Assembly: GCF_023195895.1 (NCBI RefSeq)
Contig: NZ_JALPRK010000002.1
Location: forward strand, 62,001-126,000
DNA length: 64,000 bases
From: Paenibacillus mellifer
Lineage (GTDB): Bacteria > Bacillota > Bacilli > Paenibacillales > Paenibacillaceae
Reading direction: 5' to 3'
Shown here: in pieces, positions 51,187 to 60,620 of the stretch
How the letters are laid out: each line of letters opens with the position of its first letter
Numbering within the stretch: position 1 is the stretch's first letter
Notes under the pieces: generated by a model
What the model was told of the DNA's origin: nothing
The model's database searches: none
Seen by the model: the letters and a program-made list of their open reading frames with translations, nothing else
Program-made: the position numbers and the translations under genes

Positions 51187-53802
51187 ATGGCCGTTAAAAA
51201 CGAAGTGGCTCCAAAAGCACAGGCAACCGCTCAAGATTACATTCAAACTTTGATCGACAAGGCGAAGAAAGCCTCCGAAGCTTTCATGAGCATGGATCAA
51301 GAGCAAATTGACAACATTGTGCAAGCTATGGCTTTGGCTGGGCTCGACAAACACATGCATCTCGCGAAACTGGCGATTGAAGAAACAGGCCGCGGGGTGT
51401 ATGAGGATAAAATCATTAAGAACATGTTTGCGACCGAATACATCTGGCACAGTATCAAGTACGACAAAACGGTAGGCGTGATCGAAGACAATTCTTATGA
51501 CAACTTCCAAAAAATCGCCGAGCCGGTAGGGGTCATTATGGGGATTACCCCAGTGACGAACCCGACGTCGACGACCATCTTTAAATCTCTGATCGCCATC
51601 AAAACACGTAACCCGATCATTTTCGGTTTCCATCCATCCGCTCAAGCCTGCAGTACGGAAGCCGCTAAAATATTGCTCGAAGCAGCCGTTAAACATGGCG
51701 CCCCAGCCGATTGCATTCAATGGATCGAAAATCCTTCCATGGATCGCACGAACGCGCTGATGAATCACCCTGATATCGCCTGCATCCTGGCTACCGGCGG
51801 ATCCGCAATGGTGAAAGCCGCTTACAGCTGCGGAAAACCGGCACTGGGTGTAGGCCCTGGTAACGTTCCTTGCTTCATTGAAAAGAGTGCGGACCTGGAT
51901 CAAGCGGTCAATGACCTGATCCTTTCCAAAACGTTTGACAACGGCATGATTTGTGCATCCGAGCAAGCTGTCATTATTGAAGAACCGATTTTCGACCAAG
52001 TGAAGAAGAAAATGATCGCTAACGGCTGTTACTTCGTGAATAAAGATGAAGCAGCTAAGCTGACAGCAGGCGCGATCATCGCCGATAAATGCGCAGTGAA
52101 TCCTTCGATCGTTGGCCAACCTGCAGTGAAGATTGCTGAAATGTGCGGGATCGACGTGCCGGCTGGAACAAAAATTCTCGTTGCCGAAATCGAAGGCGTG
52201 GGTCCGAAGTTCCCATTGTCTGCGGAGAAATTGAGCCCTGTGCTCGCTTGTTACAAGGTGAAAAACGCAGAGCAAGGTATCGAGCGTGCGCTGGAAGTCG
52301 TTCAATTCGGCGGCATGGGCCACTCCTCGGTCATCCACTCGAATAATGAAGAAGTTATTCAAAAATTCTCGGATCGGATGCCAACTTGCCGGATCCTGGT
52401 AAATCAGCCTTCTTCGCAAGGCGGTATTGGCGACATCTACAACACGAACCTGCCGTCGCTGACGCTGGGCTGCGGATCGTATGGACGCAACTCGACTTCG
52501 TCGAACGTCACGGCCATCAATCTGATCAACGTGAAAAGGGTGAATCGTCGTACCGTGAATATGCAATGGTTTAAAGTCCCTAACAAAATCTACTTCGAGA
52601 AGAATTCGACACAATATCTGGCCAAAATGCCGGACATCTCCCGCGTACTGATCGTAACCGACCCGATGATGGTGAAACTGGGCTACGTGGAAAGAGTGGA
52701 GCACTATCTGCGTCAACGTCAAACGCCGGTTGCCATCGAAGTGTTCTCGGACGTTGAGCCGGATCCATCGACAACGACTGTGGAACGCGGTACCGAATTG
52801 ATGGCCAAATTCCAGCCGGACTGCATTATCGCCTTGGGCGGCGGTTCGCCAATGGATGCCGCGAAAGGCATGTGGCTGTTCTACGAATATCCGGATACCG
52901 ACTTCCATAACCTGAAGCAAAAATTCATGGATATTCGCAAACGGATCTACAAATATCCACGACTGGGCCAAAAAGCGAAATTCGTGGCGATTCCGACAAC
53001 GTCGGGTACTGGTTCTGAAGTTACTTCGTTTGCGGTTATTACGGATAAAATCAACGGCAACACGAAATATCCGTTGGCTGATTATGAGCTGACTCCAGAC
53101 GTAGCGATTATCGACCCTGAGTTCGTTTATAGCTTGCCGAAAGTAGCGGTAGCCGATACCGGTATGGACGTACTGACTCATGCGATCGAAGCTTATGTGT
53201 CGGTCATGGCTAATGACTTCACAGACGGTCTGGCAATCAAAGCGATTCAACTGGTGTTCGAATGGCTGGAGAAATCCGCGTTGACAGGTGACAAATTGGC
53301 CCGCGAGAAAATGCACAATGCTTCGACCCTGGCTGGTATGGCGTTCGCCAACGCTTTCCTCGGCATTAACCACAGCTTGGCACATAAATGGGGCGGCCAA
53401 TACCACACGGCGCATGGACGTACGAACGCGATCCTGATGCCGCACGTGATCCGCTACAATGCGAAGAAACCAACGAAATTTGCCGCATGGCCGAAATACA
53501 CGAACTTCGTGGCTGACGAGCGTTACGCGGAAATCGCCCGCATTCTGGGACTTCCGGCGCGCACGACGGAAGAAGGCGTGAAGAGCTTGATCAAAGCGAT
53601 CCGCGAACTGAACAAAAAGCTGGGCATTCCAGAAACGTTCCAAGAGCTTGGCTTCGATGCGAAGGACTTTGAATCGCGGGTTGATTACCTGGCAGATCGC
53701 GCCTTCGAAGACCAATGTACGACGGCGAATCCGAAGCTGCCGCTTGTATCCGAACTGGCTGATGTATACCGCGACGCCTTCTACGGAAGATTTGAAGAAT
53801 AA
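51187..53802 (+). CDS. adhE: bifunctional acetaldehyde-CoA/alcohol dehydrogenase
   Basis: An 871-residue cytosolic enzyme turning acetyl-CoA into ethanol and reoxidising NADH in fermentation. The N-terminal ALDH part has Cys256 in GMICASEQA; the C-terminal iron-dependent ADH part has GGGSPMDAAKGMW and the metal His in HAIEAYVS, HSLAHKWG and H in the following YHTAHGR. AdhE can form spirosomes. ATG 51187 with TAGGAGG upstream; the frame extends to 51130 but without a good start. Confidence 0.96.
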   Translation: MAVKNEVAPKAQATAQDYIQTLIDKAKKASEAFMSMDQEQIDNIVQAMALAGLDKHMHLAKLAIEETGRGVYEDKIIKNMFATEYIWHSIKYDKTVGVIEDNSYDNFQKIAEPVGVIMGITPVTNPTSTTIFKSLIAIKTRNPIIFGFHPSAQACSTEAAKILLEAAVKHGAPADCIQWIENPSMDRTNALMNHPDIACILATGGSAMVKAAYSCGKPALGVGPGNVPCFIEKSADLDQAVNDLILSKTFDNGMICASEQAVIIEEPIFDQVKKKMIANGCYFVNKDEAAKLTAGAIIADKCAVNPSIVGQPAVKIAEMCGIDVPAGTKILVAEIEGVGPKFPLSAEKLSPVLACYKVKNAEQGIERALEVVQFGGMGHSSVIHSNNEEVIQKFSDRMPTCRILVNQPSSQGGIGDIYNTNLPSLTLGCGSYGRNSTSSNVTAINLINVKRVNRRTVNMQWFKVPNKIYFEKNSTQYLAKMPDISRVLIVTDPMMVKLGYVERVEHYLRQRQTPVAIEVFSDVEPDPSTTTVERGTELMAKFQPDCIIALGGGSPMDAAKGMWLFYEYPDTDFHNLKQKFMDIRKRIYKYPRLGQKAKFVAIPTTSGTGSEVTSFAVITDKINGNTKYPLADYELTPDVAIIDPEFVYSLPKVAVADTGMDVLTHAIEAYVSVMANDFTDGLAIKAIQLVFEWLEKSALTGDKLAREKMHNASTLAGMAFANAFLGINHSLAHKWGGQYHTAHGRTNAILMPHVIRYNAKKPTKFAAWPKYTNFVADERYAEIARILGLPARTTEEGVKSLIKAIRELNKKLGIPETFQELGFDAKDFESRVDYLADRAFEDQCTTANPKLPLVSELADVYRDAFYGRFEE

Positions 53803-53823
53803 GTGAACAAAACGCTCTGAAAA

Positions 53824-53885
53824 CGTGACAAATATCACTTAATGTGATATTTGTCACAATCTTTTTATAGGACATACGCTATGAT
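53824..53885 (+). promoter_or_regulatory. tandem Fnr boxes and -10 of pfl promoter P1
   Basis: Box A CGTGA-N6-TCACT (53824-53839) and box B TGTGA-N6-TCACA (53843-53858), with TATGAT at 53880-53885, 29.5 bases from the centre of box B. The same bases also form a hairpin, listed separately. Confidence 0.75.
53825..53866 (+). terminator. adhE terminator overlapping the pfl Fnr boxes
   Basis: A perfect 14-bp stem (53825-53838 with 53844-53857) and a 5-base loop, followed after four bases by TTTTT. The stem arms are the two Fnr boxes. Confidence 0.75.
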
Positions 53886-53965
53886 TACATTATAAATGAT
53901 CCCTCATAGAGTGATGATGGAGTGGAACCCCGGTCCTGATAGCCGGGCACAATTATTGTCTAAGT

Positions 53966-54013
53966 TGTGAAAAGTATCACAAATTTAAGGGATCATGAGG
54001 CGCGGGATATATC
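53966..54013 (+). promoter_or_regulatory. second Fnr box, pfl promoter P2
   Basis: TGTGA-N6-TCACA at 53966-53981. Only weak -10 candidates (GATATA at 54006, TATATC at 54008) are seen at somewhat longer than class II distance. Confidence 0.55.
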
Positions 54014-54052
54014 CTTCAAACCGCGACCACTATATAAATGGAGGGAATAAAG

Positions 54053-56314
54053 ATGTCGGTGATCGAAAAAGAAGTGCAAGAAGTGCAAAACGCATGGAGA
54101 GGCTTCAAACCGGGCAAATGGATGAATGAGGTGAACACCAAGGATTTCATCGATACGAACATCACGCCTTACCTCGGTAACGAATCTTTCTTGAAAGGCG
54201 CAACGGCGAACACGAAAGCTCTGTGGGAGATCGTATCGGGCTTGTCCAAGAAAGAAAGAGAAGCTGGCGGCGTATTGGATGTTGACGTAAACACGCCTTC
54301 GACCATTACTTCCCATGCTCCTGGATACCTTGACAAAGACAAAGAACAAATCGTTGGTGTGCAAGGCTCGGCGCCTTTCCAACGCACGATCCGTCCTAAC
54401 GGCGGCATCCGGATGGTTATTACTGCTTGTAAAGCCTACGGCTTTGAGCTTCCGGAAGATATCGTGGATCTGTACACGAACGTTCGTAAAACACATAACC
54501 AAGGCGTTTTTGATGCCTATACTGCAGATATGAGAAACGCTCGTCATACCGGGATTATCACCGGCTTGCCAGATGCTTACGGCCGCGGCCGCATCATCGG
54601 CGACTACCGCCGCGTAGCCCTGTACGGCGTAGACTTCCTGATCAATCAAAAGAAACAAGAGCATGCCGAACTTGATGTTGACGTGATGAGCGAAGAAGTC
54701 ATTCGCCAACGCGAAGAGTTGTCCGAGCAAATCCGCGCTTTGGGCGAACTGAAGCAACTGGGTCAAATGTACGGATTCGACATCGCTAGACCAGCAAACA
54801 ATGCGAAAGAAGCTTTCCAATGGCTGTATTTCGGATACCTTGCAGCGGTTAAAGAACAAGACGGCGCTGCAATGTCCCTTGGCCGCGTATCTTCGTTCCT
54901 CGATGCTTATATCGAACGCGACCTGGCCGAAGGCGTATTAACGGAAGAATCGGCTCAAGAACTGGTTGACCATTTCGTTATGAAGCTGCGGATCGTGAAA
55001 TTCCTGAGAACTCCGGAATATAACGAATTGTACAGCGGCGACCCAACTTGGGTAACCGAATCGATCGGCGGGATGTCCGTGCAAGGCGTCACTCGCGTAA
55101 CGAAGAACAGCTTCCGCTTCCTGCACACGCTCTACAATCTGGGAGCTGCTCCAGAACCAAACCTGACTGTACTCTGGTCGGAAAAACTTCCGGATGCGTT
55201 CAAGAAATTCTGTGCCAAAGTATCGATCGAAACCAGCTCGATTCAATATGAAAATGACGATCTGATGCGTCCGATCTACGGCGACGACTACGGTATCGCT
55301 TGCTGCGTATCCGCAATGAGAATTGGTAAACAAATGCAATTCTTCGGCGCCCGCGCGAACTTGGCAAAATGCTTGCTGTATGCGATCAACGGCGGTAAAG
55401 ATGAAAGATACGGTTCGCAAGTAGGTCCGGAATATCCAGCGATTACTTCCGAATATCTTGAATATGACGAAGTCATGAAACGTTTCGTTCCAATGATGGA
55501 ATGGTTGGCTAAATTGTATGTAAATACACTGAACGTCATTCACTTCATGCATGACAAATACGCTTACGAACGGATCGAAATGGCGCTTCATGATCGTGAT
55601 ATCCTGCGTACAATGGCTTGCGGTATCGCTGGTCTGTCGGTTGTGGCTGACTCGCTCAGCGCAATCAAATACGCGAAGGTTAAACCTATTCGCAATGAGA
55701 ATGGCATCGCGGTTGACTTCGTTACCGAAGGCGAATACCCTTGCTACGGCAACAACGACGACCGTGTTGACCAAATCGCTGTAAACCTGGTAGAAACATT
55801 CATGGGCATGATTCGCAAACACCATACTTACCGGAACGCATTACCAACGCAATCGATCTTGACAATTACCTCGAACGTTGTATATGGTAAGAAAACAGGT
55901 ACAACGCCTGATGGACGTAAAGCCGGCGAACCGTTCGCACCAGGTGCGAACCCAATGCACGGCCGCGATAAGAAAGGTGCCTTGGCTTCCCTGAGCTCGG
56001 TAGCGAAACTGCCTTACGAGCACAGCTTGGACGGCATCTCGAACACCTTCTCGATCGTACCTAAGGCGCTGGGCAAAGACGAAGATACCCGGATCTCGAA
56101 CCTCGCTTCGATGATGGGCGGATACTTCGGCAGCAATGCACATCACCTGAACGTTAACGTGTTTGACCGTGAGACTTTGCTTGACGCAATGGATCATCCA
56201 GAGCAATATCCACAGCTGACGATCCGTGTATCGGGTTATGCGGTGAACTTCATCAAGTTGACTCGCGAGCAACAGCTCGATGTGATCAACCGTACGTTCC
56301 ACGGCAAAATGTAA
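54053..56314 (+). CDS. pflB: formate acetyltransferase (pyruvate formate-lyase)
   Basis: Converts pyruvate and CoA to acetyl-CoA and formate anaerobically. A 753-residue glycyl-radical enzyme: Cys417-Cys418 in GIACCVSAM and the radical Gly728 in [13 protein letters not shown], 26 residues from the C-terminus. ATG 54053 has GGAGGG upstream; ATG 54038 would put that site in the coding region. Like adhE, it uses a restricted, high-expression codon set. Confidence 0.97.
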   Translation: MSVIEKEVQEVQNAWRGFKPGKWMNEVNTKDFIDTNITPYLGNESFLKGATANTKALWEIVSGLSKKEREAGGVLDVDVNTPSTITSHAPGYLDKDKEQIVGVQGSAPFQRTIRPNGGIRMVITACKAYGFELPEDIVDLYTNVRKTHNQGVFDAYTADMRNARHTGIITGLPDAYGRGRIIGDYRRVALYGVDFLINQKKQEHAELDVDVMSEEVIRQREELSEQIRALGELKQLGQMYGFDIARPANNAKEAFQWLYFGYLAAVKEQDGAAMSLGRVSSFLDAYIERDLAEGVLTEESAQELVDHFVMKLRIVKFLRTPEYNELYSGDPTWVTESIGGMSVQGVTRVTKNSFRFLHTLYNLGAAPEPNLTVLWSEKLPDAFKKFCAKVSIETSSIQYENDDLMRPIYGDDYGIACCVSAMRIGKQMQFFGARANLAKCLLYAINGGKDERYGSQVGPEYPAITSEYLEYDEVMKRFVPMMEWLAKLYVNTLNVIHFMHDKYAYERIEMALHDRDILRTMACGIAGLSVVADSLSAIKYAKVKPIRNENGIAVDFVTEGEYPCYGNNDDRVDQIAVNLVETFMGMIRKHHTYRNALPTQSILTITSNVVYGKKTGTTPDGRKAGEPFAPGANPMHGRDKKGALASLSSVAKLPYEHSLDGISNTFSIVPKALGKDEDTRISNLASMMGGYFGSNAHHLNVNVFDRETLLDAMDHPEQYPQLTIRVSGYAVNFIKLTREQQLDVINRTFHGKM

Positions 56315-56356
56315 TAACATCTGCTGACAGGCAGCAATAATCCAAGCTGAACGATA

Positions 56357-56398
56357 GAATGGGGAGTTAGGCCAATCGCCTTTCTCCTCATTCTTTTA
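56357..56398 (+). terminator. hairpin between pflB and pflA
   Basis: GAATGGGGAG / CTCCTCATTC stem (10 bp) followed by TTTTAT; partial read-through would give less pflA than pflB. Confidence 0.65.
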
Positions 56399-56431
56399 TC
56401 GGCCGGATGATCATGGAAAGGGTGACGGAAG

Positions 56432-57172
56432 ATGCTTAAAGGTCGCATACATTCATTGGAAACTTTCGGAACGGTAGATGGGCCGGGGATTCGCTTCGTC
56501 CTCTTTATGCAGGGCTGCTTGCTGCAGTGCCAGTATTGCCATAACCCGGACACCTGGAGCCTGACCGAAGGCAAGGAAATGACCGTAGAAGAAGTGCTTG
56601 CCGAAATCGAGCCGTACTTAAGTTATTACCGCTCTTCGGGCGGCGGACTGACGGTATCCGGCGGGGAGGCAACACTGCAGGCGCCGTTCGTCACCGAGTT
56701 GTTCCGGGAAGTGAAGAAACGCTGGAACCTTCATACGACGCTGGATACGAACGGCTACAACGAAGGGGACAAGATTCGCGACCTCCTGGACGTTACCGAT
56801 TTGGTGCTGCTGGATTTGAAGCATATCGATAACGAGAAACACATCAAGCTGACCGGCAAGCCAAATGATCGGATGCTGAAGATGGCGCGCTGGCTGTCTG
56901 ATCATGGCCGAAACATGTGGATCCGTCACGTTTATGTGCCCGGCATCCATGACGATGAGCAAGATTTGCTGGAGCTTGGGCGATTTATCGGCAGTCTCCA
57001 AGGAGTAGAGAAATTCGAAATCCTCCCGTATCACCAAATGGGCATTTATAAATGGCAGGAGCTCGGTTGGGCTTACCCGCTGGAAGGTGTGCCTTCCCCG
57101 ACCGACGAAGAAGTCGAACGGGCTTATCGGTTGATTCATGAAGGGGAGCAGCAAACAGCAGCTAAATCCTGA
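56432..57172 (+). CDS. pflA: pyruvate formate-lyase activating enzyme
   Basis: A 246-residue radical SAM enzyme that installs the glycyl radical on PflB. CxxxCxxC is in MQGCLLQCQYCHNPDTW; GGGLTVSGGEATLQ follows. The length and the place after pflB are standard. Confidence 0.96.
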   Translation: MLKGRIHSLETFGTVDGPGIRFVLFMQGCLLQCQYCHNPDTWSLTEGKEMTVEEVLAEIEPYLSYYRSSGGGLTVSGGEATLQAPFVTELFREVKKRWNLHTTLDTNGYNEGDKIRDLLDVTDLVLLDLKHIDNEKHIKLTGKPNDRMLKMARWLSDHGRNMWIRHVYVPGIHDDEQDLLELGRFIGSLQGVEKFEILPYHQMGIYKWQELGWAYPLEGVPSPTDEEVERAYRLIHEGEQQTAAKS

Positions 57173-57216
57173 TCACGCGTAAGTTAACCTTACACAAAAC
57201 TCAATAATCCAACCTC

Positions 57217-57266
57217 AAACGGTTAAACCTTTCTATAGATGTTAGGTTTAACCGTTTTCATTTTCT
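57217..57266 (+). terminator. terminator after pflA
   Basis: A 14-bp perfect stem (57217-57230 with 57244-57257) followed by TTCATTTTC. Confidence 0.85.
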
Positions 57267-57307
57267 AATTTAGATGATATTATCCCCTTAATAGAAAAAT
57301 GTCCTCC

Positions 57308-57336
57308 TTATCAAAGCTGATGGCGCTTTCTATAAT
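57308..57336 (+). promoter_or_regulatory. promoter with cre-like site for the sugar ABC importer
   Basis: -35 TTATCA (57308-57313), 17-base spacer and -10 TATAAT (57331-57336). TGATGGCGCTTTCT at 57318-57331 matches 11 of 14 bases of the symmetrical cre and fills the spacer, so CcpA could block RNA polymerase. Confidence 0.65.
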
Positions 57337-57379
57337 GAGGGTGTATCACATAAACGAGTTTGAGGAGGGTCTATAGAAC

Positions 57380-58771
57380 ATGAGGAAGAGTCTAACGCTG
57401 TTGCTATCTCTTGTGTTTATCGCATCCGCGCTGCTGGCGGGTTGCGGCAATTCCAATTCCGGGAATAACGGAAAGAATGCTGCCCCGGCGAACGAGGGTC
57501 AGAGCACGTCGAATGCGGGGACGGAAACGGAAACGAATAACGATCCGTTTGAGATCACGATCCGGCACACGCAGGTTGGGGAATCCAAGAAATTCCGACT
57601 GGCGATGTTGGAGGACGTAGTCAAACAAACGGAAGCCGCCGTACCGGGCTTAACCATCAAGCTGGATGCGGTTGATTCTGAAGTGAACCGCAAAGAGAAG
57701 CTGCGGGGCGAGATGGCCGCGGGCAAACCACCAGAAGTCTTCGACGTATTCGGCAGCCCGGATGCCCAGCTGTATGCCAAGGAAGGCTTGATGCTGGATC
57801 TGACTCCGATTATCGAGGAGCTCGGCATTAAGGATAAATTTACGACATTAGATCCATTTACGCTTGACGGCAAAGTGTATGGCCTGCCGATCGGCGGTTC
57901 AATCGAAGGTTACTTCTATAATAAAGAATATTTCGAGGCCAAAGGTTTGACGGTGCCTAAGACACTTGGAGAACTGGAGCAACTCGCCGAGAAAATCAAA
58001 GCAGACGGCAAAATTCCATTTGCTCAATCCTCGAAGGATGCCTGGATTCCGCTGATGACGACCAATAACCTGTGGTCGTATTATGCCGGACCAGAGATCA
58101 CTTACGGTTTCAAAACGGGTGCAACGAAATGGACCGATGAGAAGATGGTAACCGCCATCGCGAAACATCAAGAATGGGTTCAAAAAGGTTACTACAAAAA
58201 AGGCGAACTCGGTTTCGAATACGCAGATATGAGAAACCAAGTTATTACGGGCGAAGCGATCATGATGATGGACGGCTCCTGGGCGAACTCCGTGTTCCGT
58301 GACTCGGCTCAAGCCGGCGATATGGTCGGCAAAATCGGCTTCTTCAATATGCCTCCGGTGAATGCAGGCGATCCAGTGGTTGTCATGCAGGACGCCAATA
58401 ACGGCTATGGCTTCTCCAGCGCCGTTGCCGAGGATCCGCGGAAGCTTGCGGCTGTCAAGGAATTCATCAAGAACATGTGGACGGACGAAATGCAGCTTCG
58501 CGGCTTGAAAGAAGACGGTGTGCTGCCGGCGATGAAAATGGATTTGGAACAAATGAAAACGGCGTCTGACGACCCGTTGATGCAGGATATTTTCAAAGCG
58601 GTCAGCGAAATCGGCACCTCGTTCCCGGCATTTGACGCTCTCGTGCAAGCGGAAGTCAACACGGCGCTTAGCATGGGTATCCAACAAATCATCGGCGGTG
58701 AAATCGAACCGGCGAAGATGCTGGAGAATGTGCAAGCGGCGCAAGAAGCGGCCAATGCCGCAGCAGAGTAA
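57380..58771 (+). CDS. extracellular sugar-binding lipoprotein of an ABC importer
   Basis: A 463-residue type-1 solute-binding protein: signal peptide with lipobox LLAGC (Cys22), a Ser/Asn/Gly-rich linker, then a mature domain with FDVFGSPDAQLYAKEGLMLDLTP, GLPIGGSIEGYFYNKEYF and MMDGSWANSVF. The pattern is that of oligosaccharide-binding proteins; the sugar is not known. A hairpin after the stop probably keeps its mRNA in excess over the permeases. Confidence 0.92.
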   Translation: MRKSLTLLLSLVFIASALLAGCGNSNSGNNGKNAAPANEGQSTSNAGTETETNNDPFEITIRHTQVGESKKFRLAMLEDVVKQTEAAVPGLTIKLDAVDSEVNRKEKLRGEMAAGKPPEVFDVFGSPDAQLYAKEGLMLDLTPIIEELGIKDKFTTLDPFTLDGKVYGLPIGGSIEGYFYNKEYFEAKGLTVPKTLGELEQLAEKIKADGKIPFAQSSKDAWIPLMTTNNLWSYYAGPEITYGFKTGATKWTDEKMVTAIAKHQEWVQKGYYKKGELGFEYADMRNQVITGEAIMMMDGSWANSVFRDSAQAGDMVGKIGFFNMPPVNAGDPVVVMQDANNGYGFSSAVAEDPRKLAAVKEFIKNMWTDEMQLRGLKEDGVLPAMKMDLEQMKTASDDPLMQDIFKAVSEIGTSFPAFDALVQAEVNTALSMGIQQIIGGEIEPAKMLENVQAAQEAANAAAE

Positions 58772-58790
58772 TCATCTATTATGATCATCG

Positions 58791-58836
58791 AGCAAGGGCG
58801 TCACCCGCCGGCAGCGGTCCGGGGGACGCCCTTGCT
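58791..58836 (+). terminator. hairpin between the binding protein and permease genes
   Basis: A perfect 12-bp stem (AGCAAGGGCGTC with GACGCCCTTGCT) with no long T run. It is a typical stabiliser or weak attenuator at this place in sugar importer operons. Confidence 0.65.
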
Positions 58837-58857
58837 TCCAACTACGGAGGTATTGGC

Positions 58858-59742
58858 ATGAACAAAGCGCTCAGAAGTCCTCTGATTTATGGTTTGTTTG
58901 TTCTCCCGGCATTGATTTTGTTCCTTGCCTTTTTCATTTATCCGATCTTTACGGCCATCAACAACAGCTTTACCAGTTGGAACGGCATTTCCAAACACAT
59001 GACTTACATCGGATTGGATAATTACACGATGGCGTTCGAGGATCAAGCGTTTTGGAAATCGGTGCGGAACAACGTTTATTTTATTTTGTTCTCCTGCTTC
59101 ATCCAGGTACCGCTGATCGTGTTTTTCTCCTTGCTGATCGCAAATGTCAAGAAGCTTAAGGGTTTGTACAAGACGGCTGTTTTTATGCCATCGATCATGT
59201 CGACGGCCGTTATCGGGATTTTGTGGGGGTTTATTTATAATCCCGATTTTGGATTGATGAATCAATTGCTGGGGGTGTTCGGGATTTCCCCGGTATATTG
59301 GCTGTCCGACAAGAATTGGGCGATGATCTCTATCCTCATTACGAATGCCTGGCAGTGGACGGGGTTCTACATCGTGATGGTGCTGGCGGCGATCCTGGCG
59401 ATTCCTAAGGAACTGGACGAGGCCGCGGCGATCGATGGAGCGAATGGCATTCAACGAGCCGTCAAGATCACGATCCCGTTAATCATGCCGATCATCAGCG
59501 TGGTGGTCATGTTGTCGGTAGCCGGTGCTATGAAAGCGGCCGATATCGTCCTGGTCATGACCAAAGGCGGTCCGGCCGGTTCGACGGATGTCATGGCAAC
59601 CTATATGATCCGCTACGCGATTACCAGCTTCCGCCATGGATTTGGCAATGCCATCGCGGTGCTCATCTTTGCGTTTACGATCCTCATTACCGCCGTGTAC
59701 CAAATCCTCGTGGTCAGACGTACAGAAAGGATTGAATACTGA
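58858..59742 (+). CDS. sugar ABC transporter permease 1
   Basis: A 294-residue MalF-type permease with six helices. The EAA loop that contacts the ATPase is IPKELDEAAAIDGANGIQ. GGAGG precedes the ATG. Its stop overlaps the next gene by one base. No ATPase gene is in the window, so a shared MsmX-type ATPase probably energises it. Confidence 0.94.
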   Translation: MNKALRSPLIYGLFVLPALILFLAFFIYPIFTAINNSFTSWNGISKHMTYIGLDNYTMAFEDQAFWKSVRNNVYFILFSCFIQVPLIVFFSLLIANVKKLKGLYKTAVFMPSIMSTAVIGILWGFIYNPDFGLMNQLLGVFGISPVYWLSDKNWAMISILITNAWQWTGFYIVMVLAAILAIPKELDEAAAIDGANGIQRAVKITIPLIMPIISVVVMLSVAGAMKAADIVLVMTKGGPAGSTDVMATYMIRYAITSFRHGFGNAIAVLIFAFTILITAVYQILVVRRTERIEY

Positions 59743-60569
59743 TGAGAATGCTAAAAAAGTCGATCCCGCATCTGTTTCTTATGGCTTACTTGCTCATCAT
59801 TTTGTATCCGTTTCTGTTCGTTTTGTTCTCCTCGGTCAAAACCGATAACCAGGCGATTGCGTCGAATCCGTTTGGCCTGCCGTCGTCGATTATATTCGAC
59901 AACTACGTCAACGCCTGGGTGAACGCCAAGATCAGCACGTTTTTCTTTAACAGTTTGTATATCGGCGTATTGTCGGCTTGCTTGTCCATCTTCTTTGCAG
60001 CGATGCTGGCGTTTGCGGTGACGCGCATGCGGTACAACCGAATCAGTGCGATCTTATTCCAGCTCATCCTGCTGGGGATGCTGATTCCAAACAATTCGCT
60101 GCTGCTGCCGATCTATGGCATGATGCGGAACTTAAATGTACTGGACACGCATATGGCGTTGATCTTGCCTTATGTGTCTAACGCGATTCCATTTTCGGTC
60201 ATCATATTGGCGGCGTTCATGCGTTCCATCCCCGGAGAAATCGAAGAGGCTGCCGTAATGGACGGCTTATCCTCGTTAGGGTTGTTCTTCAAAGTCATGC
60301 TCCCGCTGACGGTGCCGGCGATCGTGACCGTGTTCATCATCAATTTTCTCGGCAACTGGAACGAGTTTTTGCTGGCCAATTATTTTCTGTCAAGTGAAGA
60401 ACTGCGAACGCTCCCGGTCGGTATGGTGGGTTTCCGTGACGCATACAACACGAATTATGCGCAAATGTCGGCGGGGATTGTGTTCAGCGTGCTGCCGGTT
60501 ATGATCATCTATGCGGTGCTTCAGGAAAAAATAATTGAAGGCGTTACGGCCGGCAGCGTTAAAGGATAG
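59742..60569 (+). CDS. sugar ABC transporter permease 2
   Basis: A 275-residue MalG-type permease with six helices and the EAA loop IPGEIEEAAVMDGLSSLG. ATG 59742 shares its first base with the stop codon of permease 1. Confidence 0.94.
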   Translation: MRMLKKSIPHLFLMAYLLIILYPFLFVLFSSVKTDNQAIASNPFGLPSSIIFDNYVNAWVNAKISTFFFNSLYIGVLSACLSIFFAAMLAFAVTRMRYNRISAILFQLILLGMLIPNNSLLLPIYGMMRNLNVLDTHMALILPYVSNAIPFSVIILAAFMRSIPGEIEEAAVMDGLSSLGLFFKVMLPLTVPAIVTVFIINFLGNWNEFLLANYFLSSEELRTLPVGMVGFRDAYNTNYAQMSAGIVFSVLPVMIIYAVLQEKIIEGVTAGSVKG

Positions 60570-60620
60570 ACGGAGGCATGTTAAAATAAGGGGAGTCTTA
60601 CCAATTGGGAGCTGCCGCCG

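Noticed and set aside
51160-53838. An 892-residue open frame on the minus strand covering all of adhE
   Set aside because: It mirrors adhE codon by codon, has no ribosome site or recognisable domain, and its composition (His/Arg/Phe-rich) is that of antisense to a high-expression gene.
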